A program made the position numbers and the translations under genes. This document shows positions 13,108 to 22,042 of a DNA stretch of 34,853 nt, one piece after another. Source of the stretch: a virus; IMG/VR virus record IMGVR_UViG_3300021471_000005, positions 1 to 34,853 of that record, one strand, 5' to 3'. Positions within the stretch are counted from its first letter, which is position 1, and every line of letters starts with the position of its first letter. The notes beneath the pieces are model-generated. The model worked only from the letters and a program-made list of their open reading frames with translations, did not search any database and was not told the DNA's origin.

Positions 13108-14109
13108 CTACTTATAACTAGGATAAAACGTTGGAGTTATCTTATCAACCTGCCCATTATCCTTAGTATAAACCTCGACCATCCAAAAACCCTTATGAGC
13201 AGGAATACCCTTACCTTTCATGAACTTAGTCTGACCGCACAAAGTGCCTGTCTGCATAGCATGAACGTTACGATAAAAAATATACTCTGCCTTATGGAAA
13301 TGACCTATACCTAAAATGTTAGGCTTTTTACCGCTATCAAACGCTTCAACTATCTTCTGACTCTTATAAGATATAGCGTAAGCTGTACCTCCATCAGGAT
13401 GCAGTAGTCTTAATAAGGTGTTATTTAAATAAATGTCTCCTTCAGCGTTACCTAAGAAGTGAGCTTCAAGACCTTTTTTCACTAACTTGTCTTCTAAAAC
13501 AGGACCTGCTTCTATACCTGCGCCTCTTACGAAAGTGTTGTAACTGTGGTTTCCTGTTATGAAATATAGAGGAACTTCTAATTTTCCTAGTTCTTCTACT
13601 GCGAGTTTCATTTGTTGATCGAAACCTATAGCGTTTTGCTCGAAAATGCTTGAGGGTCTGTTCTGATACCATCCGTCGAATATATCTCCTGTGTTAGCTG
13701 CGAAGTCTACCTTTTCTTCTTTAGCTACTTTTGCAACTAAGTCCATTAGCTTAGGATCATATTGAATATGTCCAATATGTGTATCGCCAAATAGAATAAA
13801 TTTGTGGTGATTTCCACCTATGTTGTATGGTTTGTTGTTGGCGTGTCCTTGTTTTTCTAAGGCTTTCGCTAAACCCACTATATCTTCTAAATTATAGCCT
13901 TTCTTTTTCAAGTACTTTAGTTCTTCTGAATCTTGGTAAATGATTTCTGAGGCTGTTTCTGTTTGTTCAGGGACTACTAAATCATAGTCTTGTATTCTTC
14001 TTTGAACGGTGGAGGAATGGCAACCTAACTCTTTAGCAATATCCCTACTGCTTTTGCCACCCCTTAAAGCTTTATTAAGATAATCTTTGTCGATCTCAAT
14101 ACGCTTCAT
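13108..14109 (-). CDS. HTH-calcineurin-like metallophosphoesterase (Mre11-like)
   Basis: A 333-residue protein. The N-terminal HTH (about 18-40, GKSSRDIAKELGCHSSTVQR) is fused to a two-metal phosphoesterase with GDTH (108-111), GDIFD (141-145), GNHSY (186-190) and GHFH (269-272). All canonical metal ligands appear present. The HTH suggests action on DNA, for example a nuclease or end-processing role in replication or packaging; a regulatory phosphatase is an alternative. It is the last gene of the long late operon, after the lysis-like cassette. GGAGTAGACAA is the ribosome site. Confidence 0.85.
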   Translation of the reverse strand: MKRIEIDKDYLNKALRGGKSSRDIAKELGCHSSTVQRRIQDYDLVVPEQTETASEIIYQDSEELKYLKKKGYNLEDIVGLAKALEKQGHANNKPYNIGGNHHKFILFGDTHIGHIQYDPKLMDLVAKVAKEEKVDFAANTGDIFDGWYQNRPSSIFEQNAIGFDQQMKLAVEELGKLEVPLYFITGNHSYNTFVRGAGIEAGPVLEDKLVKKGLEAHFLGNAEGDIYLNNTLLRLLHPDGGTAYAISYKSQKIVEAFDSGKKPNILGIGHFHKAEYIFYRNVHAMQTGTLCGQTKFMKGKGIPAHKGFWMVEVYTKDNGQVDKITPTFYPSYK

Positions 14110-14113
14110 TTGT

Positions 14114-14338
14114 CTACTCCGGTTTTACTTCTTTAAAATAATATTCTCCAATAGCTACAGCAGCCTCAACGATACCACCTGCAATAATACTAGCCACAGC
14201 TGAATCTGTAATCAAATACATAATAACACCTGAAACCATAGTGATAGCGGTTTTCTTTCTTTTAACAATCCACTGAGTTAAATCCCATCCTAACATGCTG
14301 AAAGCTGGGCTGTTCCATATACTTTTTTTATTCACCAT
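14114..14338 (-). CDS. Small membrane protein, holin candidate
   Basis: A 74-residue protein. A basic N-terminal part (IVKRKK at about 26-31) precedes one or two hydrophobic segments (about 34-62, AITMVSGVIMYLI and AVASIIAGGIVEAAVAIG) and a short charged tail. ATG 14338 is chosen because GGTGA lies exactly upstream; the GTG at 14347 is part of that SD. Its place beside the peptidase gene suggests a holin-like role in lysis, which is inference. Confidence 0.6.
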   Translation of the reverse strand: MVNKKSIWNSPAFSMLGWDLTQWIVKRKKTAITMVSGVIMYLITDSAVASIIAGGIVEAAVAIGEYYFKEVKPE

Positions 14339-14519
14339 TATTTTCACCTTTTTCTAATTCTAGTAACGAAGAGATCTGACTGTTGAGTTTTTCTAGTTCT
14401 TCTTTTTGAACTCTTATTTCTAAGTTGTTCCTTTCGTCTCCTCCGCTAAGTATAAAACGTTCCTCTACTTCTTTGTCTGCGTAACAAAAAACTGAGTCTG
14501 CGTACATTATGTGATCCAT
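14328..14519 (-). CDS. Small charged protein of unknown function
   Basis: A 63-residue protein. The C-terminal coiled coil is about 32-58 (EIRVQKEELEKLNSQISSLL). GGAGGAATAAA precedes the ATG. It lies between the peptidase and the membrane protein and overlaps the latter. It could be a lysis regulator or structural cofactor; no recognised domain. Confidence 0.65.
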   Translation of the reverse strand: MDHIMYADSVFCYADKEVEERFILSGGDERNNLEIRVQKEELEKLNSQISSLLELEKGENNGE

Positions 14520-14521
14520 TT

Positions 14522-15289
14522 TTATTCCTCCAATTGTACTGTCCAGTAATCGAAACCGTACTTTTTTAAATGAGTTGCTTCGATATATAAGTATCCTTTA
14601 TCTCCTCTGTAATCCCAACTGTTCTTGACGATGTAATGTTTTTTCCCTTTCAACATCTTATATCCTGCAAGTGTCATGGCGTGTCCTCCGCCTGTTGGTG
14701 TTGTTGATTCTATGAAACCATCCTTATTATTGTAAAAGCTATTATTAACACAAATACCAAATACGATAGGATTCCCTTCAGATAAACATTTGTCCATTTC
14801 ACTTTTTAGAACCCTCTCATAAGTACATTTATGTTCCAAGATCATTTCTTTAAAAAGAGAACCTATGTTGTATGCTTCTTTTGTTGGTGCTCTTAAGTAA
14901 TTTGGTTTAAAAGGCATTAAAGATTCATAAGTAAAACCCTTATCTAGTACGGCTTTGAACATGTTACGAAGAAAAACACCCTCATTCTTTCCTTGCTTTC
15001 CTTCTAGTTTTCTAGCATTATACCAACAAAACAAAGGGCTGAACTTTCTTTTCAGACCTAGCTTTTCTTTTATTTCGTGTTCGAATAAAGCAGTTACTGC
15101 GAAACCAGTGCAAGCGTTAGTGCTTCTTTGGTCTTTAACATAAGGAAAGTTACTTCTCAGATCAACTTCAGGTAATGCCTTGTCTATTGTTGGTTTGTAT
15201 CTGTGATCTCTTTTATCTGAAGGCTGAGGAGTTATGCCTGCTATTTTTGAATATTTTCTTTTATTAAGGAATGTTCTTAGCCATCTCAT
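14522..15289 (-). CDS. Papain-like (C1 family) cysteine peptidase, candidate lysin
   Basis: A 255-residue protein with a complete C1 catalytic set: oxyanion Q54 and nucleophile C60 (KDQRSTNACTGFA), H203 (GGGHAMTLAGY) and N223 (VKNSW). No signal peptide and no inhibitory pro-region of animal type are seen; the ~45-residue N-terminus is basic. It sits beside a holin-like protein at the end of the tail region. An archaeal virus needs to open a proteinaceous envelope or S-layer, so a lytic peptidase is plausible; virion maturation or entry is an alternative. The start overlaps the upstream 44-residue gene (ATGA). Confidence 0.85.
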   Translation of the reverse strand: MRWLRTFLNKRKYSKIAGITPQPSDKRDHRYKPTIDKALPEVDLRSNFPYVKDQRSTNACTGFAVTALFEHEIKEKLGLKRKFSPLFCWYNARKLEGKQGKNEGVFLRNMFKAVLDKGFTYESLMPFKPNYLRAPTKEAYNIGSLFKEMILEHKCTYERVLKSEMDKCLSEGNPIVFGICVNNSFYNNKDGFIESTTPTGGGHAMTLAGYKMLKGKKHYIVKNSWDYRGDKGYLYIEATHLKKYGFDYWTVQLEE

Positions 15290-15420
15290 TCTGTGATGTC
15301 CTCTTCTATTGTTTCAAAAGGAATCCCTCTAACATCGAATAGCTTGTAAAGATCCTCTGCTTTGTAAACTCTTAATCCTAACTTAACATGAACGTCCGTA
15401 TCTATTTCTTCTAGTTTCAT
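15286..15420 (-). CDS. 44-residue protein of unknown function
   Basis: An acidic small protein (starts MKLEEIDTDVHVKLGLRVYK). The ATG overlaps the fibre gene stop by one base (TAATG) and the stop overlaps the peptidase start (ATGA), so it is embedded in a coupled chain. No recognised domain; perhaps a peptidase or fibre accessory. Confidence 0.62.
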   Translation of the reverse strand: MKLEEIDTDVHVKLGLRVYKAEDLYKLFDVRGIPFETIEEDITE

Positions 15421-16706
15421 TATTCCATACCTCTCACTACAAACCCTTTGATTGAGGGGAACCCAGCAGTCGGGCTACTACTCTTTGGTATTAACTTAAC
15501 AATTAAAGTATTAGGGGCCATTTCAAAAGCAGTAAAAGAACTAATCTCATCGTACTCTAACCACCCAGAATCTTGTGGTGAAAGAACATCTGTTAATACT
15601 GACAATACAGGAATAGAATGGTCTGTTAAATAATCAATATTCTCCCATGTTTTAACGGGGGAACCTCCAGTAGAACCAGTTGAATCTCCTTCAACCCAAG
15701 AAATATCTCCTGAACATAACACTAAAGATTCAACATATATTGTACCACTCGTAGTTGTTTCTGTATTTTGCAATTGACATGTTGCAGGATTGTTTAATTC
15801 ATCAGCACTTAAGTCTGTACCTATCTCTCTAGACCATCCACTAACTCCTCCATTTTTAACATGAACTACAGTTCCGCTAGGTATCTCCCACTGACCGTAA
15901 TGTCCTGACTGGTTTTCTCTATAAATATCTGACCATGAAGAACAATCAGTGTTAGTACTAGTATCTGTAAAAGTACCTGTATAAGTTATAGTCCCGTTTA
16001 CTTCAACTAATTGTGTTTTAGCATAGTGAGCTTGCTTACCTACATCTCTTGACTCGCTAGTCTGGATAGCAGTAACACCACCAAAAGTTAGTATTTGCTG
16101 TGAAGTTTTATTAAATAAATCAGCATAAATCTTAGCTCTCTTCTCCTCATCAGTAGCACCTGCATCAGTACAGTAAACAACCCACTTACCACTAGCAATA
16201 TTAAGAGTAGTAGTATCATAACTTGAAGAGTAAGTACCCATACTTGATGCTTCTACAACCACATATACTGTTTCTGCAAAATCATTAGTTAGTTTATACT
16301 GTATATTTGCGCCTTCCTCCCAGTCTGAAATTAACGGAGTACCAAAAGCAGAAGATATAGTAGGACTAAAAGTTCCCGAAGGCAATGATTGATATACATA
16401 ACTTGTAGCGCTAGCAGTAGTAGTATATTTATCTGTGTTGAAAGTAGCGTCGGTAAGTGCTGCTACTACGCTATCTTCTCTACCATCCGCATCAACATAA
16501 GCGTCTCCCCACATATCGTCTTTTCCAGCAGAAAAAACACCTGCTCTGTCAATTAAGGAACGAATAATGTTTTTCCCAGAAACAGAAAAAGATTCGCTTA
16601 TAAGATCAGCTATTTTATCATTAGTATCGTTTAAATCAGTAGGTTTTACTCTTGCTGTAGGAGTACTGAAATCAGTACCTCCTAACTTTTCATTTTTAAT
16701 CGCCAT
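15420..16706 (-). CDS. Tail fibre/baseplate-type structural protein
   Basis: A 428-residue, Ser/Thr/Gly-rich, beta-type protein without a recognised enzymatic motif. The N-terminus (about 1-60, ending NIIRSLIDRAGVF) probably attaches to the tail; the body looks like a fibre shaft, with a compact C-terminal domain (LEYDEISSFTAFEMAPNTLI). AGAGGAAATAAATA precedes the ATG. It lies directly after other fibre genes, so it is likely part of the tail-tip receptor apparatus. Confidence 0.65.
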   Translation of the reverse strand: MAIKNEKLGGTDFSTPTARVKPTDLNDTNDKIADLISESFSVSGKNIIRSLIDRAGVFSAGKDDMWGDAYVDADGREDSVVAALTDATFNTDKYTTTASATSYVYQSLPSGTFSPTISSAFGTPLISDWEEGANIQYKLTNDFAETVYVVVEASSMGTYSSSYDTTTLNIASGKWVVYCTDAGATDEEKRAKIYADLFNKTSQQILTFGGVTAIQTSESRDVGKQAHYAKTQLVEVNGTITYTGTFTDTSTNTDCSSWSDIYRENQSGHYGQWEIPSGTVVHVKNGGVSGWSREIGTDLSADELNNPATCQLQNTETTTSGTIYVESLVLCSGDISWVEGDSTGSTGGSPVKTWENIDYLTDHSIPVLSVLTDVLSPQDSGWLEYDEISSFTAFEMAPNTLIVKLIPKSSSPTAGFPSIKGFVVRGME

Positions 16707-16720
16707 TTATTTATTTCCTC

Positions 16721-17095
16721 TTATTCATTAGTTACAGTGACTGTTATTCTCAAACCAACAGATAATTCTTTAGAACTTGTTTTATCAACACTAGCCGTTA
16801 ATAAACTTCTGTCTAACATGTTCCCCCCAGTTGATTGCTCGAACAAACCAGTCTCTTCTAAAGTACTCCCGTTTCCTTCCGTTAAACCAAGGGTTGTTGC
16901 GAAATCATAAGTCCCGTTAGGAATATCTTTGACTGCAGTTTCATCTAAAGCTTTACGTATTACAGGACCTAAAAGATCAGTGTCTAAAACACTAGGAGTT
17001 GTTGCGTCGTCACCTAACCCTATATAAGCCACGTCATCAAATTCTGCAAGTGCTGCTGTTTTTATGTTTGTTATTGTTGTTTGAGTTATAGTCAT
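16721..17095 (-). CDS. Fibre/baseplate accessory protein
   Basis: A 124-residue protein with the pattern VAYIGLGDDATTPSVLDTDL, a middle part TYDFATTLGL, and ETGLFEQSTGGNMLDRSLL, as in small phage tail-tip proteins that accompany fibres. The C-terminal strand is rich in Val and Thr. GGTATGTAAAA precedes the ATG; it lies 2 nt after the LamG gene stop. Structural role inferred from the family pattern and context. Confidence 0.6.
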   Translation of the reverse strand: MTITQTTITNIKTAALAEFDDVAYIGLGDDATTPSVLDTDLLGPVIRKALDETAVKDIPNGTYDFATTLGLTEGNGSTLEETGLFEQSTGGNMLDRSLLTASVDKTSSKELSVGLRITVTVTNE

Positions 17096-17097
17096 TT

Positions 17098-18510
17098 TTA
17101 CATACCATTCACAGTATTAATATTGGCTACTGCTATGCCATTTATGCTTGCGGCTGTTATACCATTAATTAATAAACTCCACCCAGTACTTGCTACGAAG
17201 GGGTATTGGAATCCGCTGTTATCATTGTATAATTTACTAATCTCTGTAGTGCTTAATGCTCTAGGCCAGTAATTAAAAGCATCAATAGAGCCTGTGAAAT
17301 ATACTGAAGCCCACTCATAAGTACCTAACTTTAAATTAGTACTCCCTAAATCAAAATCATTATTCACTGCCGTAGAACCTGCCAAAGAACCATCGACATG
17401 AATCTCGTAAGTACTACCGTTTCTTTGAGCAACTATATGGTGCCACTGACCATCTGAATAAGAAGTACCGCTACTAGCAGCTATAACTTTAGAAGCATCA
17501 TCATCCCAGTTAGCATCTAAGTCTTCTCCTGAAGTCTTTCTTATAGCAAACCAATGAGTACCATCACCAATACTAACTATAGGTATTGAGGAGCCTGTAG
17601 AACTAGTCTTAGCCCATACGCTAAAAGCGTGGTCTCCTTGTGTTATGAAATCATTAATACCAGGTAAAGTTATGTACTGACTTGAGCCACTATAATCATA
17701 ACAACCACTTATCTTTCCTGTTGAGTTGTAGGTAGCACTTGTTACTGCTGCTTCCATCTCGTTCACTAGGTCTGTTTGTGTTGTGTTGTTAGTGTCGAAG
17801 TTTAGCGCTGCTGTTTGTTCCCATTGTAGTTGGTTCTCGTCTATGAACTCATCTCTTCCTGGGTCGTAAGACAAACCAGTACCAGAATTATAAAGCTCAG
17901 ATATTTGACCACTAGATAAAGCCTCTGTCCAAATACCTACCTCGTCAATGTCACCAGCATACCAAACACTAGAACTTAAAAAAGCACCTATCCTTAAAAC
18001 GTGATTAGTGTCAGCAATATCACCAGTAACAGGATTAGTACTCTGAATAGTTTCAGTACCGTTATCAATATCTAAATTCAAATAATTACTAGAATCCCTA
18101 TAAATAATAGCTAAATGCCAATCACCGTCATTATAAGTACCAGTAGTGACACAGCTCTCAATAACACTAGAAGTATTTCTTATATAAGCTTGTACTTCTC
18201 CAGTAGCAGCCATACGAGATATAATAATACCTGTACCTTGAACTCCAGCAGCAGTCTCTCTTTGAGAAACTAAATCTCCTTGAGCGGAAGTAGTTGTTTT
18301 AAACCAGAAAGCAAAAGTAAACTCTCCGTTACCATCAAATACTTGAGGACCTGTGAGGTAATCTCCAGAACCATCGAAGCTATAACCGCCACCTACCTTT
18401 CCAGAAGTAAGAGTTGCTCCAGTAACCGTGCAATCATTAGTACTCTTAATATCTTTAGCGTTAGCGTCGAACTTGTAATAAGAAACTAAGTTAGTAGTAG
18501 GGACAGTCAT
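17098..18510 (-). CDS. Tandem LamG/concanavalin-like receptor-binding protein
   Basis: A 470-residue protein with two jelly-roll LamG repeats: about 8-215 (LVSYYKFDANAKDIKS, then GGGYSFDGSGDYLTG, FTFAFWFKT, LDIDNGTE, DIDEVGIWTEALSSGQI) and about 232-440 (GCYDYSGSSQYITLPG, HAFSVWAKT, WHHIVAQRNGS, GSIDAFNYWPRALSTTEI). The repeats look like an internal duplication. These folds bind glycans, so this is the best receptor-binding candidate of the tail-tip module. The C-terminal ~25 residues (LLINGITAASINGIAVANIN) are a repetitive tail. GAGGTTGTTTAG precedes the ATG. Confidence 0.8.
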   Translation of the reverse strand: MTVPTTNLVSYYKFDANAKDIKSTNDCTVTGATLTSGKVGGGYSFDGSGDYLTGPQVFDGNGEFTFAFWFKTTTSAQGDLVSQRETAAGVQGTGIIISRMAATGEVQAYIRNTSSVIESCVTTGTYNDGDWHLAIIYRDSSNYLNLDIDNGTETIQSTNPVTGDIADTNHVLRIGAFLSSSVWYAGDIDEVGIWTEALSSGQISELYNSGTGLSYDPGRDEFIDENQLQWEQTAALNFDTNNTTQTDLVNEMEAAVTSATYNSTGKISGCYDYSGSSQYITLPGINDFITQGDHAFSVWAKTSSTGSSIPIVSIGDGTHWFAIRKTSGEDLDANWDDDASKVIAASSGTSYSDGQWHHIVAQRNGSTYEIHVDGSLAGSTAVNNDFDLGSTNLKLGTYEWASVYFTGSIDAFNYWPRALSTTEISKLYNDNSGFQYPFVASTGWSLLINGITAASINGIAVANINTVNGM

Positions 18511-19014
18511 CTAAACAACCTCTATATAAGTATCACCAGGCTTGAAATACAATTCAGTAGTAGACAAAGCATAACCAATAATACGTACGAACTCACCACT
18601 AGTACTAGGAGCAGTATTAGTAAAAGAACCACTGCTAGTAGAGACATAATAAACATCACCAGCAGTCAAACCAGAAGTAGTATACTTACCAAGAATCAAG
18701 AAAGTACCAGTAGCATCCGCACTGATAGTATCCAAACACAAAGCCAACAATGTATCGCAGTTAGCAGCAGCGTCAGCTCTAGCCTTAGCAAACTTACCAT
18801 CACCATTCAAGTAACATAAATCACCACTAACAAGGCTTGAAGCAGCAGTGAACTCCTCAGTAACACCCTTACCATTAAGGTCCAGGTTCCCTCCTAATTG
18901 AGGTGTAGTGTCTTCGGAAACGTTTTGTAAGTTGCTTTCTTGATCAGCAACATGAGCGTTCCATTCGTCAGCGGTAAGACCGCCTCCAGTTATTTTTGTA
19001 TCATTCCATGCCAT
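18511..19014 (-). CDS. Short fibre protein with head-fibre-like beta domain
   Basis: A 167-residue protein. The N-terminus has a typical fibre-attachment phrase TTPQLGGNLDLNGKGV. Residues about 60-165 form a beta domain (LVSGDLCYLNGDGKFAKARA, GLTAGDVYYVSTSSGSFT, RIIGYAL) paralogous to residues about 145-260 of the 729-residue fibre at 32367-34556. AAAGGTACTTACT precedes the ATG. It directly follows the hub gene, so it is likely attached to the tail tip. Confidence 0.68.
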   Translation of the reverse strand: MAWNDTKITGGGLTADEWNAHVADQESNLQNVSEDTTPQLGGNLDLNGKGVTEEFTAASSLVSGDLCYLNGDGKFAKARADAAANCDTLLALCLDTISADATGTFLILGKYTTSGLTAGDVYYVSTSSGSFTNTAPSTSGEFVRIIGYALSTTELYFKPGDTYIEVV

Positions 19015-19032
19015 AGTAAGTACCTTTAATTA

Positions 19033-20463
19033 TTATCCTCCAAAAGTCATAGGGAAAGTCCAAGGAAAAGTAGCGTCCAAGTAATCAGTCACTAGACCAG
19101 GAGGTAGAGCATCATCATCGTAAGCTAAAGCGAAATCAGCATCCAAACCAGTGTCTGAAATAAGATCTGCATCAGTAGATAATGCTGTTTCTGAAGCGAA
19201 AAGAATAGTTCCGTCATCAGTAATAGTTTTTAATGTGGTCAAAGATAGTTTAACATTTACCTTCAAACCGTTAATAATGTAATCATAAAGTGTTATAAAA
19301 TCTGAGTTAGTGTTGTTTTGTTCTAATTGTTTAATACGCTCAATAGTTTCTTTTTGATGATCAAATAAGTCTTCTTCGGTTTCACCTACATCTATGATCA
19401 TTTTGTTAGGGAGGTTAAGAGTGACTTTCTTTATAATGTAAGTTCCAGTTTTGTTGTTGCTATCGTCAGATACATATATTTGGTCCCCCACAGATACTGA
19501 GTTTATGTCTGCTGAGTTCTTTAGCCATTTGCTGCTTTGAACTCCATCTTCGAAACGGTTCTTGTAAGAGATGGCTAGTTTTCTCGCTTCTAGCTTCGAC
19601 TCTAAGTATTTCTTTTCTAAAATAACTGTTTTCCCAGTGCCTAACTCTACTCTTATTTGTGATTTGTAAGTGTAACTGATTACCGGATCTGTTTTGCTTG
19701 AGTTGAAAGTTATTTCTTTTCCTTCAACGTTAACTTCATAGTCTCCTGTTAAGTCGCTTGTTGTTTGTTGTAGTCCTGTTATCTCTACATTCTCAGGTTT
19801 ATAAGTGGTGTTGAATATAGTTCCTGTTCCTACAATTGTTTCTGTGGTTCTCTGATCAACGATAGCTCCTAAGACTATTACTTTCTCTGCTTTCTTACCA
19901 ATGTCATTACTCCAACTTCCTTGAAGACTATCTCTCCCTCTAAGTATATCCACTCCGCTTAATTCGGATGCGTTAATAGTTACTGTGAAATTCTTATCTA
20001 AATCAACTTCATAGTTACCGTCGAATAATTCTAATAATTTGTTAATAGCATCTATTTGCCATTCATCTCTAAAAACTATTTTTTCAATATTAATGCCTGT
20101 AGTTACAGAACTCACATAAGTTAATTCAGTATGGTTGTTGATAATATCTTCAACGATAGCTTCAGGACTCATACCTTCATATACTTCAGAAACCTTGTCT
20201 TGGCTTAATTTAATACTATAATCTCCTAAAGTAATAAGGTTTACTCCTTCAGCGTCTTTAATGTTCTGGATGTAACCTCCAAATACTTGGTTGTTATCTA
20301 AATCATAATAAGAAACTTCATCGTTTAAAACAGGAACGTCGCTTTTCAAAGTAGAAAATACTAAAGTGTTAGGTCTTCTAGGATCTTGTTTGGTTATTTT
20401 AGCTGACCAACTAAGAATCTGACCTACAGCAATTACTTTTCCTAAACGATAATCAAGAACCAT
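19033..20463 (-). CDS. Tail hub protein (gp27/XkdQ-like)
   Basis: A 476-residue protein. The N-terminal half has the hub pattern: NDEVSYYDLDNNQVFGGYI, then ITLGDYSIKLSQDKV, then GMSPEAIVEDIINNHTEL. A later segment, VSVGDQIYVSDDSNNKTGTY followed by KVTLN, is also typical. The C-terminus (about 365-476) is an extension that may carry fibres. It caps the tail tube and links it to fibres. GGAGCTCAACAATAA is the ribosome site. It follows the tape measure and distal tail genes in canonical order. Confidence 0.72.
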   Translation of the reverse strand: MVLDYRLGKVIAVGQILSWSAKITKQDPRRPNTLVFSTLKSDVPVLNDEVSYYDLDNNQVFGGYIQNIKDAEGVNLITLGDYSIKLSQDKVSEVYEGMSPEAIVEDIINNHTELTYVSSVTTGINIEKIVFRDEWQIDAINKLLELFDGNYEVDLDKNFTVTINASELSGVDILRGRDSLQGSWSNDIGKKAEKVIVLGAIVDQRTTETIVGTGTIFNTTYKPENVEITGLQQTTSDLTGDYEVNVEGKEITFNSSKTDPVISYTYKSQIRVELGTGKTVILEKKYLESKLEARKLAISYKNRFEDGVQSSKWLKNSADINSVSVGDQIYVSDDSNNKTGTYIIKKVTLNLPNKMIIDVGETEEDLFDHQKETIERIKQLEQNNTNSDFITLYDYIINGLKVNVKLSLTTLKTITDDGTILFASETALSTDADLISDTGLDADFALAYDDDALPPGLVTDYLDATFPWTFPMTFGG

Positions 20464-20910
20464 TTATTGTTGAGCTCCCCCTACACTTATAGTTAAGTTA
20501 CCTGGTAATATACTTGGTTTTTCTGCTGCAAAATCTAAACTGAAATCACCTACAATGCCTAATTTGTTAGTAATATTAGCAACTGTTGAATAAATACTTA
20601 TAGTGTATAAGTCTTCAAGACCGCTAGTTATGAATACGTTGTCTAAGTAATCTACTTTTTCTTGTATTGTTTTAACTGTAGAACCATAAGTACCATTAGA
20701 AGCGTCTCCTTCAGTAGTTCTTAATTGGAACGGTACACGAATATTCTTTTCTCTTCCTAAGTTAATTATGATTGCATCTTCCGCATCACCATCAGGAAGG
20801 CTTTGCTTTAAAAACTTTGTAGTCATAGCATAACCTGCGCTTTTAACTTCCGCTTCTTGGAATCTAAAAACAAGAGAGTTTTTGTTTGTTATTTCTATAC
20901 TGTAAACCAT
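20464..20910 (-). CDS. Distal tail/hub-associated protein
   Basis: A 148-residue, beta-rich protein (starts MVYSIEITNKNSLVFRFQEA) in the position usually taken by the distal tail protein, between tape measure and hub. No motif proves the function. GGTGGTGGATATT precedes the ATG, whose first base overlaps the tape measure stop. The C-terminus (LPGNLTISVGGAQQ) is compatible with a ring-forming tail-tip protein. Confidence 0.6.
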   Translation of the reverse strand: MVYSIEITNKNSLVFRFQEAEVKSAGYAMTTKFLKQSLPDGDAEDAIIINLGREKNIRVPFQLRTTEGDASNGTYGSTVKTIQEKVDYLDNVFITSGLEDLYTISIYSTVANITNKLGIVGDFSLDFAAEKPSILPGNLTISVGGAQQ

Positions 20911-22040
20911 TAATATCCACCACCCATATTTACTTCTTTAAGGATTATTTGTCCAATGTCTCTAGCTACTTCTTCTGTGATCAAACCACCGTTAATAGAT
21001 ACGTTTATGTTTGCTGATCCAGATCCTCCTCCTAACGCGGAAGGGTCCTTTGTAGCTATTAAATAATCTGAAGGGTTAGTTCTTATAATATCTCCTGTTG
21101 GAGTGATTATAGCGTCTGTAACTGAGCTTCCTCCGCTCCCTCCTTTGCTGCTTTTTCTGCTAAATAGACTTTTGATCTTATCAGAGATCCATTGACCAAT
21201 ATTTTTCAGAGCATCAAATGAAGATTTAAATGTTGTAACTAGACTGTCCCAGATCCACTGTCCGAATCCTTTTAACAAATCCCAGGCTTTAGTGAATACA
21301 TCCACCAAACCATCCCAGATCCACTGTCCGAATCCTTTCAATACATCTAGTGATTTTTGCAACCATGCAATAAATGTTTTCCAAGTCTGAGTTAACCATT
21401 CAATAAAAGTAGATAGTTTTCCTGAGAGCCATTCTACAAACTGCATGAACACACTTCCTGCCCATTGCCACATTTGTTTAAAAAGAATCCATAATGCTTC
21501 TAAACCCATACCTACATAGTAACCTATTTTTATGAAAGTTTCAATAATCCACTTACCAGCAGCAGCCACAGCTATGCCCACAGCAGCAATTAATAAAGCA
21601 GGAGCTCCAGCTATAGCTAAAGCTGCAGCAGCTAAACCTCCAAGGATGACTCCACCCCATAAAGATAATTGTTTCCCCATGGATCCAACGCCTACTTTTC
21701 CTTCTTCGTCTTGTCCAACGACTCCTCCAACATCACTATCTGTGGCGAACGCCTTGTTTAAAAATTTGTATAATAATAAACCTACTTTGATAAATAAAAT
21801 AAGGAACGGTTTAAGAATAGGAAATAAAGCTGTAACTAATAAACCAGCAATAGCAGACAAAGGCTCAAATAAAGACTTCACGCTAGACAACAAACTACCT
21901 AATAGTCCTCCAACTAACCCTCCTGCGAAAGCTCCTCCTCCTGATTTCTTATCAGCTTTAGAACTTTCTTTGGCAATACTCTTACCTGCTTGTTTTGCTT
22001 CTTGTTGGTCAAAACCAACTCTCCAAATCATTTCAGCCAT
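20910..22040 (-). CDS. Tape measure protein (short)
   Basis: A 376-residue protein directly after the G/GT chaperones. It has glycine-rich hydrophobic segments (about 36-55, 60-92, 128-162) and a Trp-rich amphipathic region. In the latter, LKGFGQWIWD occurs at 234-243 and 256-265 and LKNIGQWISD at 278-287, an exact 22-residue (2 x 11) period typical of tape measures; the DNA shows the same 66-bp repeat (near 21249 and 21315). At about 1.5 angstrom per residue the tail tube would be roughly 55 nm or less, short for a siphovirus. GGAGCAAAATAAAT precedes the ATG. Confidence 0.8.
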   Translation of the reverse strand: MAEMIWRVGFDQQEAKQAGKSIAKESSKADKKSGGGAFAGGLVGGLLGSLLSSVKSLFEPLSAIAGLLVTALFPILKPFLILFIKVGLLLYKFLNKAFATDSDVGGVVGQDEEGKVGVGSMGKQLSLWGGVILGGLAAAALAIAGAPALLIAAVGIAVAAAGKWIIETFIKIGYYVGMGLEALWILFKQMWQWAGSVFMQFVEWLSGKLSTFIEWLTQTWKTFIAWLQKSLDVLKGFGQWIWDGLVDVFTKAWDLLKGFGQWIWDSLVTTFKSSFDALKNIGQWISDKIKSLFSRKSSKGGSGGSSVTDAIITPTGDIIRTNPSDYLIATKDPSALGGGSGSANINVSINGGLITEEVARDIGQIILKEVNMGGGY

Positions 22041-22042
22041 AT

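Noticed and set aside
13466-13672. 68-codon Arg/Ser-rich minus-strand frame
   Set aside because: Alternate-frame shadow inside the metallophosphoesterase gene.
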